Shown here in pieces: positions 1 to 7,347 of a stretch of 15,031 nt of DNA (positions are counted from its first letter, which is position 1; every line of letters starts with the position of its first letter). Both the position numbers and the translations under genes were made by a program. A model generated the notes under the pieces. It was given only the letters and a program-made list of their open reading frames with translations, did no database searches and had not been told where the DNA came from. The stretch comes from an uncultured Mollicutes bacterium (GTDB lineage: Bacteria; Bacillota_I; Bacilli_A; Acholeplasmatales; Anaeroplasmataceae), in assembly GCA_937905855.1 (NCBI GenBank), contig CALCWU010000072.1, positions 1 to 15,031 on the forward strand, written 5' to 3'.

Positions 1-150
1 TTTCTTAATTTAAAGATATCACTTCTTTAAACTAAAATCAATACTTTTCTTTGTTTTTTTGTTATTTTTTTATTCTTGTTCTACTTTGTGACATTTAATT
101 TGTCGGATTTGGAATTATATCACTTGTTATGATTAAAGCAATCAATTAAC

Positions 151-1164
151 TTAAATATTATTCCAAACCAGCTTATTATTTATTACATTTTCAAATAGCT
201 CTATCTCTTGATCATTATCAATTATTTCCTTAATTCTAGGAATTTGAATATATATTCTATCAATACTTAAATGTTCCTTATAATTTGCAAGCAGCTTAAA
301 TTGATAATTTAAAAACAAATAAGAATTAATAGGCTCTCTAAATATTAATGATTTTGAGGTTGCAAGCCCATTATCATAAAATATAATAAGATTAATTTCT
401 AAGGCTCCTATTTTTCTTGAAATTAAATGCTTTGATAACTCTAGTATTGCATTATTCATTTCTTTAAACGAAGACATTTTAATAGAAATATTTGAATTCT
501 TTAAATAATTCTTCTTTAAATTAATAATTTTTATATCATCATCGCCCCAGGCATGATCATAAATATCACTACCAATTAGTCCAAATTCCATCATTAATTT
601 ATCTCTACCTAAAAAAGCTACATCATGCATATTATATACCTTAAGTTTATGCAATTTTTCAATAATATTAGAATCAAATTGCCAAAAATTATTTAAATCC
701 TCATACCATAGCTTAGTAATAAATAATTCTTGATTTAAGTAAGCATATTCAGATTTTTCAGTTAAAATATCACATGCAATTTTAGCTAAATAAATATTTT
801 CTCCCAAACCAAAATTCATTTTATAGCTCAAAAGATTATTTAATCTTGCCATAATCCTTTTACTAATTCTTAAAGACTCATCTAAATTAGAAGAATAATT
901 ACCTAAATCAATAAAAATGCATTTACTATCTAAAAAATAAATGTCCTTATCATTTATGTACTCCTCTATTAAATGATAAACATTTGCAAGGGCAGTACTA
1001 TATCTTTTCAAATTAATCTCTAAATTTAATTCTTCATTTTCTCCAAAGCTATCAATAAGTGAATTATTATTATAAATATTAATTTTCTTATTATTTGGAT
1101 TCATACCTCTTAATGAAAATTCATAATTAGCATAAATACTTCCTAAATTCAAACACATGAACAT
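151..1164 (-). CDS. Degenerate Y-family DNA polymerase homologue (UvrX/UmuC-like), probably catalytically inactive
   Basis: The 337-residue product matches Y-family polymerases of the UvrX/UmuC type along its length. The N-terminus MFMCLNLGSIYANYE corresponds to the family motif xxCIDLKSFYASVE. Residues 71-90 align with the YSIDE/FLD palm strand, 117-133 (NFGLGENIYLAKIACD) with the GIGxNxxLAKxAxD motif, and 152-207 with the thumb helix-hairpin-helix. Residues 228-312 align with the UvrX little finger. Two of three metal-binding acids are lost: the first Asp is N6, and the DE pair reads D79-S80. About 50 residues of fingers/palm, expected between roughly residues 31 and 50, are absent; relatives are usually near 410-420 residues. 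Composition is visibly more AT-rich than in glnA or topB. It could be a non-catalytic accessory protein (compare ImuB) or a decaying gene, although the frame is intact. An AAGGAAGG SD precedes the ATG at a rather long distance. Family assignment is by eye. Confidence 0.75.
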   Translation of the reverse strand: MFMCLNLGSIYANYEFSLRGMNPNNKKINIYNNNSLIDSFGENEELNLEINLKRYSTALANVYHLIEEYINDKDIYFLDSKCIFIDLGNYSSNLDESLRISKRIMARLNNLLSYKMNFGLGENIYLAKIACDILTEKSEYAYLNQELFITKLWYEDLNNFWQFDSNIIEKLHKLKVYNMHDVAFLGRDKLMMEFGLIGSDIYDHAWGDDDIKIINLKKNYLKNSNISIKMSSFKEMNNAILELSKHLISRKIGALEINLIIFYDNGLATSKSLIFREPINSYLFLNYQFKLLANYKEHLSIDRIYIQIPRIKEIIDNDQEIELFENVINNKLVWNNI

Positions 1165-1178
1165 TGTATGATACCATC

Positions 1179-1256
1179 CTTCCTTATTACTAGCTCTATT
1201 ATATTCATATTATTGACATTATTTATGTCAAATATAACTTTTTCTTAATAAGGAAG
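1179..1256 (-). repeat. 11-bp inverted repeat that can mask the ribosome binding site
   Basis: CTTCCTTATTA at 1179-1189 is exactly complementary to TAATAAGGAAG at 1246-1256. On the minus-strand transcript the proximal copy contains the AAGGAAG Shine-Dalgarno of the polymerase-like gene. The distal copy lies just behind the hsp20 terminator and upstream of the gene's own likely start point near 1191. Only transcripts reading through from the hsp20 genes would carry both arms and could sequester the SD. Pairing is seen in the sequence; the regulatory role is inferred. Confidence 0.5.
1198..1231 (-). promoter_or_regulatory. Putative promoter with palindromic operator for the polymerase-like gene
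   Basis: A perfect palindrome, TTGACAT-N5-ATGTCAA, occupies 1213-1231. On the minus strand a consensus TATAAT follows at 1203-1198, which would start transcription near 1191, only about 27 nt before the ATG. TTGACA to TATAAT is 22 nt, too long for a normal pair. Either the -35 is weak (ATAAAT at 1226-1221, inside the palindrome) or TTGACA serves a poorer -10 (TATGAA at 16 nt). In either reading the palindrome covers the -35 region, as expected for a repressor site. It does not match the LexA/DinR, CIRCE, PerR or Fur consensus. The regulator is unknown. Confidence 0.5.
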
Positions 1257-1288
1257 AAAAAAAAGACTATGAACTTAATCATAGTCTC
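1257..1288 (-). terminator. Intrinsic terminator of the hsp20 pair
   Basis: Perfect 8-bp stem GACTATGA/TCATAGTC (1265-1272 with 1279-1286) with a 6-nt loop, followed on the minus strand by eight U (1264-1257). It starts 11 nt after the stop codon of the downstream small heat-shock gene. Confidence 0.9.
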
Positions 1289-1296
1289 AAATAGTA

Positions 1297-1710
1297 TTAT
1301 TCAATAGAAATGCACTTTTTATTATCTACTGGCTTTGTCTCCTTAGGAACACTGATAGTTAAAACACCATTATCAAGCTTTGCCTTGATATCAGTTTCCT
1401 TAAAATCACCAACACAGAAACTTCTTGTTGCTGATTCATGAATACGTTCTCTTTGAACATATTTCTTATTATTCTCAGATTCTGTATTATGCTCATATTT
1501 AACTACAAGATAACCATCCTCCAAACTAATGTTAACATCCTTCTTAGATACACCAGGTAAATCCACTGTAAATAAGTAAGAATCATCATGCATAACAATA
1601 TCAGTCTTCATAAACTTATTTCTTCCACCAAAGGTATCAGTAAACATATTTGTCATCTCATCAAATAAATTTAAACTATTATTATTGTTTTTCTTCTTCA
1701 TATAATACAT
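1297..1710 (-). CDS. Small heat-shock protein, Hsp20/alpha-crystallin family (downstream copy)
   Basis: This is a 137-residue ATP-independent holdase chaperone that binds unfolding proteins in the cytoplasm and usually forms oligomers. The alpha-crystallin domain is clear: DLPGVSKKDVNISLEDGYLVV, a charged loop, RERIHESATRSFCVG, then AKLDNGVLTISVPK and the C-terminal I-x-I oligomerisation tail (ISI) two residues before the end. The short N-terminal arm is Asn/Lys-rich (KKKNNNN). The frame opens further upstream with a GTG at 1719, but that codon overlaps the SD itself (AAGGAG, 8 nt before the ATG at 1710), so the ATG at 1710 is preferred. It follows the other hsp20 gene by 41 nt with no promoter in between, so the two are very likely one heat-inducible transcript. 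Confidence 0.93.
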   Translation of the reverse strand: MYYMKKKNNNNSLNLFDEMTNMFTDTFGGRNKFMKTDIVMHDDSYLFTVDLPGVSKKDVNISLEDGYLVVKYEHNTESENNKKYVQRERIHESATRSFCVGDFKETDIKAKLDNGVLTISVPKETKPVDNKKCISIE

Positions 1711-1751
1711 ATAAATCACTCCTTGTATATTATTAACTTATAAGCTATAAA

Positions 1752-2111
1752 TTATTCAATAGCAATTGTTTTAACCTTAGGTTCATTGTTATTCATAGTA
1801 ATAACTAACAAGCCTTGATCAAACTTAGCACTAATTGATTCTGGGTTAATATCTGGTAAATAGATACTACGTTTCTTATTTCCAAGATTTCTTTCACGAA
1901 GAATATACTTAGTATCCTTATTACCCTCCATTCTCTTAGCGGTAATTACTAATGAGTCATCCTCATAGCTAATGTTTATATTCTCTTTGGAATATCCTGA
2001 TAGATCAGCTATAACCTTATAGCCCTTTTCCTCTTCAAGAACATCAATAGGGAAATTAGCGTATTCACTTTCCTGAAGCATATTATTAAATTGTCTAACA
2101 AATTCTTCCAT
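1752..2111 (-). CDS. Small heat-shock protein, Hsp20/alpha-crystallin family (upstream copy)
   Basis: The 119-residue small heat-shock protein is the first gene of the hsp20 pair. An alpha-crystallin domain spans nearly the whole protein: IADLSGYSKENINISYEDDSLVI, RERNLGNKKRSIYLP, AKFDQGLLVITM and a terminal I-x-I motif (IAI). The N-terminal arm is very short (about 20 residues), which limits oligomer size in this family. The conserved P-G of the DLPGV motif is replaced by S-G. The two neighbouring copies are clearly diverged, not a recent duplication, and may form mixed oligomers. AAAGGATG precedes the ATG. Expression is expected to be heat-induced, from the promoter at 2168-2195 and its two CIRCE-like operators. 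Confidence 0.93.
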   Translation of the reverse strand: MEEFVRQFNNMLQESEYANFPIDVLEEEKGYKVIADLSGYSKENINISYEDDSLVITAKRMEGNKDTKYILRERNLGNKKRSIYLPDINPESISAKFDQGLLVITMNNNEPKVKTIAIE

Positions 2112-2130
2112 AGTTAATCATCCTTTCATT

Positions 2131-2157
2131 TTGGCACTCATATATTTCATCTGCCAA
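2131..2157. promoter_or_regulatory. CIRCE-like operator, proximal
   Basis: TTGGCACTC-N9-ATCTGCCAA: one half matches the CIRCE half-site TTAGCACTC in 8 of 9 positions, with the standard 9-bp spacer; the other half keeps only TGCCAA. It lies just after the predicted start point of the hsp20 transcript (about 2161), the usual place for an HrcA operator. HrcA binding is inferred. Confidence 0.7.
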
Positions 2158-2167
2158 TTACACATAT

Positions 2168-2195
2168 AGTATATCATATATTTTGGCACTGTCAA
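2168..2195 (-). promoter_or_regulatory. Housekeeping promoter of the hsp20 pair
   Basis: On the minus strand, TTGACA (2195-2190) and TATACT (2173-2168) are separated by 16 bp. This is a near-consensus promoter that would start transcription near 2161, about 50 nt before the first hsp20 ATG. The -35 lies inside the distal CIRCE-like operator. Confidence 0.8.
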
Positions 2196-2209
2196 CACAT
2201 ATGTGCCAA
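2183..2209. promoter_or_regulatory. CIRCE-like operator, distal
   Basis: TTGGCACTG-N9-ATGTGCCAA has perfect 7-bp arms (TTGGCAC/GTGCCAA) and the 9-bp spacing of CIRCE. It covers the -35 hexamer of the hsp20 promoter, so occupation should block RNA polymerase. Both copies share a G where the CIRCE consensus has A (TTGGCAC versus TTAGCAC). Confidence 0.7.
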
Positions 2210-2245
2210 TTTTTATGTATGAAAGCGTTTTTTATTACAAAAAAT

Positions 2246-2300
2246 AAAGAAAAATCTAATTATAATACTATTTGTAAGTATAATAACTAGATTTTTCTTT
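2246..2300 (-). terminator. Very long hairpin, terminator of the ATPase gene
   Basis: Two 24-nt arms (2246-2269 and 2277-2300) pair with one G-U and one T-T mismatch around a 7-nt loop. The outer part is AAAGAAAAATCTA/TAGATTTTTCTTT. On the minus strand it is followed by ATTTTTTG, so it can act as an intrinsic terminator 39 nt after the ATPase stop. It also insulates the hsp20 promoter just beyond. The stem is much longer than the other terminators in the window. Confidence 0.75.
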
Positions 2301-2338
2301 TTAATTTATAACCATAATTTTTCAAATATCACTTATTA

Positions 2339-3580
2339 TTAAAAATCCAAACTATCCTCATTAAACAAAAATTCTTTAATACCAATAATTAAAATTCCTT
2401 CTTCTGTATACCATGCTTTTGTATTATCCTTAACTATAATTATTTTTTTGAAATTATCCGAAATACATAATAGTGGTCTTTCCTCTTGTACTGTTTTTTC
2501 TCGAGTTGGTAAGGATAATGCAGATTGAATATAATATCTTTTATTAAATCGATTACATACAAAATCAATTTCTATTTGTTTTTTTTCATCTGATTCTCTA
2601 ATTTGGACAAATCCAACATCAACATTATATCCACGTCTCAAAAGTTCATTATATATAATATTTTCCATAATGTGTGTTTCCTCTTGTTGCCTAAAATTAA
2701 GTCTAGAATTTCTTAAGCCTATATCCGTATAATATAGTTTAAATGGAGTTTGTATATATCTTTTTCCTTTAATATCATAACGTTCTGATTTTTCTAATAA
2801 ATATGAATCTTGTAGATATTTTAAATATGATGTAATTGTATTAATTGACACATCTTTAACGCCATTACTAATAAATGTATTTAGTAATTTATTTGGATTT
2901 GTCAAAGAGCCAATTGATGAAGAAACTATATTTAATATAGTATCTAAAACATCTATTCTCTTAACATTATTTCTTTCAACAATATCACTTATATATGTTT
3001 TTTCAAATAGCTGCTTCAAATACAAACTTTTTTCGTTTTCAGTATGAAAGGAAAGAATTCTAGGCATTCCACCATAAGTAATGTACTCATTCCAAGCATC
3101 ATCAATATTACCATCATAGGCTGAACAAAACTCTTTAAAGGATAGCGGAAATACGCGAATTTCATCTCCACGACCTCTAAATTCGCTAATTATATCAGAT
3201 GATAAAAATTTTGAATTGCTACCTGTAACATAAACATCTAAATTTTCAATATGAAGAAATCCATTTAACACAGATTCAAAATCATCAACCTTTTGTACCT
3301 CTTCCAATAATAAATAGTACATTTCATCATCAATGATTAAATTTCTAACATATTCATCAAGAACATCCGGGTCCAAAAACTTTTTGTTTCTTCTTTCATC
3401 TAAATCTAATTTTATAATGTGATTTTCTTTTACTCCATCATTTAATAAATATTCTTTAAATATTGGATCAAGTAAATACGACTTACCACATCTTCTAATA
3501 CCAGAGATAATTTTAATTAAGCCTTTTTTTCTCTTATTAATTAATTTATTTAAATATAGATCTCTACAAATTCTTTTCAT
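2339..3580 (-). CDS. ATPase of the AAA_14/DUF4143 family, role unknown
   Basis: The 413-residue protein has a P-loop ATPase N-terminal half and a DUF4143-type C-terminal half. Walker A is GIRRCGKS at 27-34, Walker B is YYLLLEEVQ at 88-96 and a sensor-1-like VTGSNSKFLSSDI lies at 118-130. The family-typical GRG (136-138) and PLSFKEF (145-151) follow. The C-terminal half has the characteristic YYTDIGLRN stretch near residue 284 and a restriction-nuclease-like end (ELLRRGYNVDVG, then EIDFVCN). These proteins are common, often scattered and duplicated in bacteria and archaea, and their function is not established. The gene stands alone, between a terminator on each side, with a GAGGTG SD 8-9 nt before the ATG. 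It is more AT-rich than topB and glnA, which may point to horizontal acquisition. No partner toxin or antitoxin gene is adjacent. Confidence 0.88.
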   Translation of the reverse strand: MKRICRDLYLNKLINKRKKGLIKIISGIRRCGKSYLLDPIFKEYLLNDGVKENHIIKLDLDERRNKKFLDPDVLDEYVRNLIIDDEMYYLLLEEVQKVDDFESVLNGFLHIENLDVYVTGSNSKFLSSDIISEFRGRGDEIRVFPLSFKEFCSAYDGNIDDAWNEYITYGGMPRILSFHTENEKSLYLKQLFEKTYISDIVERNNVKRIDVLDTILNIVSSSIGSLTNPNKLLNTFISNGVKDVSINTITSYLKYLQDSYLLEKSERYDIKGKRYIQTPFKLYYTDIGLRNSRLNFRQQEETHIMENIIYNELLRRGYNVDVGFVQIRESDEKKQIEIDFVCNRFNKRYYIQSALSLPTREKTVQEERPLLCISDNFKKIIIVKDNTKAWYTEEGILIIGIKEFLFNEDSLDF

Positions 3581-3647
3581 TATAGCAGCACCTCATTGAA
3601 TATTTTTTCCGTTTTAGTCTAAAATTTTCAATTGACACAAAAGAAAA

Positions 3648-3677
3648 AGACCATATAAATATAATTTTATATAGTCT
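3648..3677 (-). terminator. Intrinsic terminator of topB
   Basis: 12-bp stem (3648-3659 with 3666-3677, one G-U pair) and a 6-nt loop, followed on the minus strand by five U. It starts 3 nt after the topB stop codon. Confidence 0.88.
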
Positions 3678-3680
3678 TAT

Positions 3681-5768
3681 CTATGAAAAATCAAAAACAA
3701 TTTGGCCATCCTGAAGCTTTAATTTAGCATCGAATGGCTTATTATTTTTAGACACAAAGCCCTTAATTTTAGAGGTTTCACCTGTACTTAAAAGCATTTT
3801 AGCATTATTAATAGAAATTATTCTTTTACAAATTACAAAATTTATCTTAAACTTACAGCCACTTTTATAGCCCATACAGCCATAATTGTATCTTCCCTTT
3901 ACTACATCATTATTACATAATGGACATTTACCAATAACATCCTTATATAATCCTGTATCAATTTCTTCTTCAATCGGTAGATTTTTATTAGTAAAGATAT
4001 CACTTATTTCCTTTTCAGCAAGCTTAACACTATCAATAACAGCTATTTCATTATGAAAAACTTTCTTTAAGGCTTGACCAATAGTAGCCGTTTTATATTT
4101 ATCCATAGATATACCCATTTGCATTAATTGCTCAATTAGATATATTCCATTTGGTAAAATAGTATATACATCCTTTTTTAAAGCAATATAATTACTATTT
4201 TTAGCATTATCAATTATACCCGTTCTTGTCGCCTCTGTTCCTAGCTCTAAGCCCTCAAACATAGCCTTGTAATCATCATCGTCGCTATCGTCAGTTTTCT
4301 TTTTATCATCCTTAAATGGATTCTTTAAATAATTATTCAACGTTTCAATCGTATAATGCTTAGGAGGTGTTGTTTCCTTTTCCTTAGGCTTAAACAAAAT
4401 ATTAACCTCGTCACCCTTATTAAGATTAGGCAAAGCCTTATCCTTAGAGCTATAATCATCATATTTAGTCCAGCCTGGCTCTAGCATTATAGTACCCTTT
4501 AAGTTAAATTCTTCAAAATCTCCAACCTTAATTTTCAATTCTGATTTATTAACAATACAATCATTACTACAAAATACTGCCACAAATCTTCTAAAAATTG
4601 TTTGGTAAACCTTCATTTCCATTTCACTTAAGCTTTCCTTTTTAGGAATTTTGTAGGTTGGCGTTAAAGCACTATGTGATTCAATTTTGCTATCATCAAA
4701 AATAGTTTTATTATCCTTAAATTTAATAGGATAGCCTATTTTAGCAATAATATCAATGATTTGCTTTATTTTTCCTTTTTCAGCAGTTGCAAGATATTCA
4801 CTATTAGTTCTTGGATAGGTAACATAGCCAGCCTCATAAAGTTTTTGAACAATATTTAAGCTTTCCTCCATCGGCATCTTATATTTTTTACCAAGAACAT
4901 TTTGAAGCTTTGATAAGGAATAAAGCTTGCCTGCAGAAAGTGTATCCTTTTTAACCTTTTTAGAGGTGACTATTGCTTTACAGGCATTATATTTTTGACA
5001 CATTTCATCACATTTACTAAGATCTTCGTATTTAAATTTAACAGTTGAATTTAATTCAACATCCTCTCCCTTTGTTTGCTCCTTAGAGGAAATGGAAAAA
5101 TATTTTTCACTAACAAAATTAGTAATAGCCATATCTCGATCATAAATAGCCTTAACAATAGGAACAATTACTCTGCCTACTCTTAAAAGAGTACCAGTTT
5201 TTAGGGTAGCATATCTTGTTAAATTTACACCATATAACCAATCTATATAGGTTCTAGCAAAGCCTTCATTAGCTAGATTATCATAATTATTATCGTCTAA
5301 TAAATCCTTTAAACCCTCATTAATAGTTTCTATAGTTTGATCTGGCAGCCATAATCTTGTTAGCTTCTTTTTCGTCTTAAGAGCATACCTAATACATAGT
5401 CTAACAATAATTTCACCCTCACGATCAGCATCTCCAGCATTAACAATTTCATCAACCTTAGGGTTATTGCATAAAGCTTCTATAGTTTTAAACTGCTTTA
5501 AAACACCACTATCAACCTCTTTATTTAACCCTTTTTTTAAACTGAATTTAAATTCCTCTGGAAAGCAAGGAATATTTTCCATTGACCATTTTCCACTTTT
5601 AGTTGGTCCAGTATAATCCTCAATATCACATAAAGAAAAAAGATGACCAAAGGCATAGGTAACAAAATATTCATTATTTTCATAATAGCCATCTCTAAAG
5701 CGCATATTTCCAATAGCGCCAACTATGTTTCTTGCAAGAGAGGGCTTTTCAGCTATAATTAATTTCAT
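3681..5768 (-). CDS. topB: DNA topoisomerase III (type IA)
   Basis: The 695-residue type IA topoisomerase relaxes or decatenates DNA by passing a strand through a transient single-strand break. The N-terminal TOPRIM domain has E7 (IIAEKPSLA) and the DxD motif D113/D115 (GDADREGEI). The conserved YGVNLTRYAT and VGRV segments lie at 179-200, and the catalytic tyrosine is Y318 in YVTYPRTNSEYL. The TEATRTGII motif follows in the second half. Near the C-terminus there is one Cys4 zinc finger (C615, C618, C631, C638) and a short TopB-type tail repeat. Length is close to that of chromosomal TopB of Firmicutes (about 720). GAGGT precedes the ATG by 7 nt. It is monocistronic: a promoter lies at 5796-5824 and a terminator follows directly. 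No plasmid or conjugation genes are nearby, so it is probably the housekeeping copy. Confidence 0.96.
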   Translation of the reverse strand: MKLIIAEKPSLARNIVGAIGNMRFRDGYYENNEYFVTYAFGHLFSLCDIEDYTGPTKSGKWSMENIPCFPEEFKFSLKKGLNKEVDSGVLKQFKTIEALCNNPKVDEIVNAGDADREGEIIVRLCIRYALKTKKKLTRLWLPDQTIETINEGLKDLLDDNNYDNLANEGFARTYIDWLYGVNLTRYATLKTGTLLRVGRVIVPIVKAIYDRDMAITNFVSEKYFSISSKEQTKGEDVELNSTVKFKYEDLSKCDEMCQKYNACKAIVTSKKVKKDTLSAGKLYSLSKLQNVLGKKYKMPMEESLNIVQKLYEAGYVTYPRTNSEYLATAEKGKIKQIIDIIAKIGYPIKFKDNKTIFDDSKIESHSALTPTYKIPKKESLSEMEMKVYQTIFRRFVAVFCSNDCIVNKSELKIKVGDFEEFNLKGTIMLEPGWTKYDDYSSKDKALPNLNKGDEVNILFKPKEKETTPPKHYTIETLNNYLKNPFKDDKKKTDDSDDDDYKAMFEGLELGTEATRTGIIDNAKNSNYIALKKDVYTILPNGIYLIEQLMQMGISMDKYKTATIGQALKKVFHNEIAVIDSVKLAEKEISDIFTNKNLPIEEEIDTGLYKDVIGKCPLCNNDVVKGRYNYGCMGYKSGCKFKINFVICKRIISINNAKMLLSTGETSKIKGFVSKNNKPFDAKLKLQDGQIVFDFS

Positions 5769-5795
5769 TTTAAAAACCTCAAATTCACTTCATTA

Positions 5796-5824
5796 AGCAT
5801 AACATAAAAGGACATAATTTTCAA
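5796..5824 (-). promoter_or_regulatory. Promoter of topB
   Basis: On the minus strand TTGAAA (5824-5819), a 17-bp spacer and TATGCT (5801-5796), with an extended -10 TG one base upstream. It lies between the glnA terminator and the topB ATG. Confidence 0.75.
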
Positions 5825-5825
5825 G

Positions 5826-5858
5826 AAAAAAAGGCCATTTGCGAAAAAGCAAACAGCC
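5826..5858 (-). terminator. Intrinsic terminator of glnA
   Basis: 10-bp stem (5833-5842 with 5849-5858, two G-U pairs on the transcript) and a 6-nt loop, followed by seven U. It lies 13 nt after the glnA stop. Confidence 0.9.
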
Positions 5859-5871
5859 AAATTTAATTATT

Positions 5872-7224
5872 CTAATATCTATTTATGTAACGATCAATTT
5901 CCCATTTAGTTACATATTTACGATATTCATCCCATTCACGATTTTTAGCCTCAATCATTTTAGAAGTAATATGCTCGCCCATTGATTCCTTAATAAGATT
6001 ATCCTTATTAAATTCATCAATTGCTTCCTTTAGATTAGCTGGAAGAGTATCAACACCTAAATTCTTTCTTTCTTCATCAGTACAATGATATAGATTATCA
6101 TAAATAGGAGCTGTCTTCTTACAATTACCCTTTATTCCATCTAATCCAGCAGCTAAAATAGCAGATACCGCAAGATATGGGTTAGCGGCAACATCAACAC
6201 TACGAACCTCAGTTCTTGTCTTCATTCCACGAGATGCAGGAATACGAATCATTGTTGAACGATTTGAGTCAGACCAAGAAATATAGCAAGGAGCTTCATA
6301 TCCTGGAACAATACGCTTATAGGAATTAACTATTGGATTAGTAATTAGACAAAATCCTTTAGCATGAGCTAAAATACCATCAATCCATAAATTAGCAGTT
6401 TGTGACAATTGATTTTTAGTATCAGGGTCAAAGAAGGCATTCTTACCCTCTGTTGTTACAAGTGAACAATTAACATGCATACCACTACCATTTATACCTT
6501 CAACAGGCTTTGGCATAAAGGTTGCATGAAGACCATGTCTACGAGCAACATTCTTAACAACAAGCTTAAATGTTTGAACATTATCACAAGCCTCTAAGGC
6601 ATTATTAAATTTAAAATTTATTTCATGCTGTCCTGTTGATACCTCATGATGAGATGCCTCAACAGTAAAGCCAATCTTTGTTAGCTCTAATACAATATCA
6701 CGTCTACAATCAACGGCACTATCAGTAGGTGATAAATCAAAATAACCACCATGATCATTAAACTCAAGGGTTGGATTTCCCTTTTCATCTAGCTTAAATA
6801 AGAAGAATTCAGGCTCAACACCTACATTAAAGCTCTTATAACCCATCTTACGCATAAGCTCAAGATTTCGCTTTAAAGTTCCACGTGGATCTCCCTCAAA
6901 TGGTACATCAGGCTCACCATTTTTTCCTGGACGATAAACATCACAAATAAAACGAGCAACCTTACCATAGGATGTATCCTCCCAACTTAAAACAAGGAAT
7001 GTATCCAAATCAGGATGTAAATACATATCAGCCTCATGAATTCTTACAAATCCTTCAATTGAAGAACCATCAAACATTACCTCATTATTTAGGGCATCCT
7101 CTAATCTTGTAATAGGAATTTCTACATTCTTTAGCATTCCCATCATATCAGTAAATTGCATACGAATATATTTTATATTTTCTTCCTTACATATTCTTCG
7201 TATGTCTTCTTTTGAATAACGCAT
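5872..7224 (-). CDS. glnA: Glutamine synthetase, type I-alpha
   Basis: The 450-residue enzyme makes glutamine from glutamate, ammonia and ATP, as a cytoplasmic dodecamer. Beta-grasp N-terminal domain: FDGSSIEGF at 51-59. Catalytic domain: [10 protein letters not shown] 134-143, [14 protein letters not shown] 191-204, NGSGMH 245-250, then [17 protein letters not shown], the SNRST phosphate-binding motif and [16 protein letters not shown]. The tail [14 protein letters not shown] and the final [14 protein letters not shown] resemble B. subtilis GlnA and lack the NLYDLPP adenylylation site, so control is probably by feedback inhibition. R61 and E64 (FVRIHEAD) correspond to the feedback residues R62/E65 of B. 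subtilis. No GlnR repressor gene lies beside it and no TGTNAN7TNACA box was found upstream. The second synthetase glnN lies directly upstream on the same strand. Confidence 0.97.
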   Translation of the reverse strand: MRYSKEDIRRICKEENIKYIRMQFTDMMGMLKNVEIPITRLEDALNNEVMFDGSSIEGFVRIHEADMYLHPDLDTFLVLSWEDTSYGKVARFICDVYRPGKNGEPDVPFEGDPRGTLKRNLELMRKMGYKSFNVGVEPEFFLFKLDEKGNPTLEFNDHGGYFDLSPTDSAVDCRRDIVLELTKIGFTVEASHHEVSTGQHEINFKFNNALEACDNVQTFKLVVKNVARRHGLHATFMPKPVEGINGSGMHVNCSLVTTEGKNAFFDPDTKNQLSQTANLWIDGILAHAKGFCLITNPIVNSYKRIVPGYEAPCYISWSDSNRSTMIRIPASRGMKTRTEVRSVDVAANPYLAVSAILAAGLDGIKGNCKKTAPIYDNLYHCTDEERKNLGVDTLPANLKEAIDEFNKDNLIKESMGEHITSKMIEAKNREWDEYRKYVTKWEIDRYINRY

Positions 7225-7262
7225 ATTAACTTAATTTCCTCTCTAATTCTTTATACCCTTTA

Positions 7263-7291
7263 ATTCTATCATTTATTTAACATTTTGAAAA
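7263..7291 (-). promoter_or_regulatory. Putative glnA promoter (extended -10)
   Basis: On the minus strand an extended -10, TGATAGAAT (7271-7263), follows a weak -35 TTTTCA (7291-7286) at 17 bp. It sits between the glnN terminator and the glnA ATG, so glnA can be transcribed separately from glnN. Confidence 0.5.
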
Positions 7292-7307
7292 GTAATAAAA
7301 GAAAAAT

Positions 7308-7345
7308 AAAAGAAAGAAAGTGCTTTTACACACTTTCCTTCTTTT
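7308..7345 (-). terminator. Intrinsic terminator after glnN
   Basis: 15-bp stem (7308-7322 with 7331-7345, one G-U pair) and an 8-nt loop, followed on the transcript by UAUUUUUC. It ends the glnN transcript about 110 nt after its stop, or acts as an attenuator in front of glnA. Confidence 0.85.
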
Positions 7346-7347
7346 AT

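Noticed and set aside
1..150. Terminator behind the polymerase-like gene in the T-rich stretch
   Set aside because: Only a weak 5-bp AAAGA/TCTTT stem was found and no clear U-run follows it on the minus strand; not enough to call.
1711..1719. GTG start for the downstream hsp20 gene
   Set aside because: The GTG overlaps the AAGGAG SD that serves ATG 1710.
2183..2195. TTGGCAC as a sigma-54 (-24) element
   Set aside because: No TTGC element follows at the -12 distance on either strand, and the repeats form inverted pairs with 9-bp spacers, which explains them better as CIRCE-like operators.
7225..7310. GlnR operator before glnA
   Set aside because: A TGTTA half is present but no matching TNACA half at the right distance was found.
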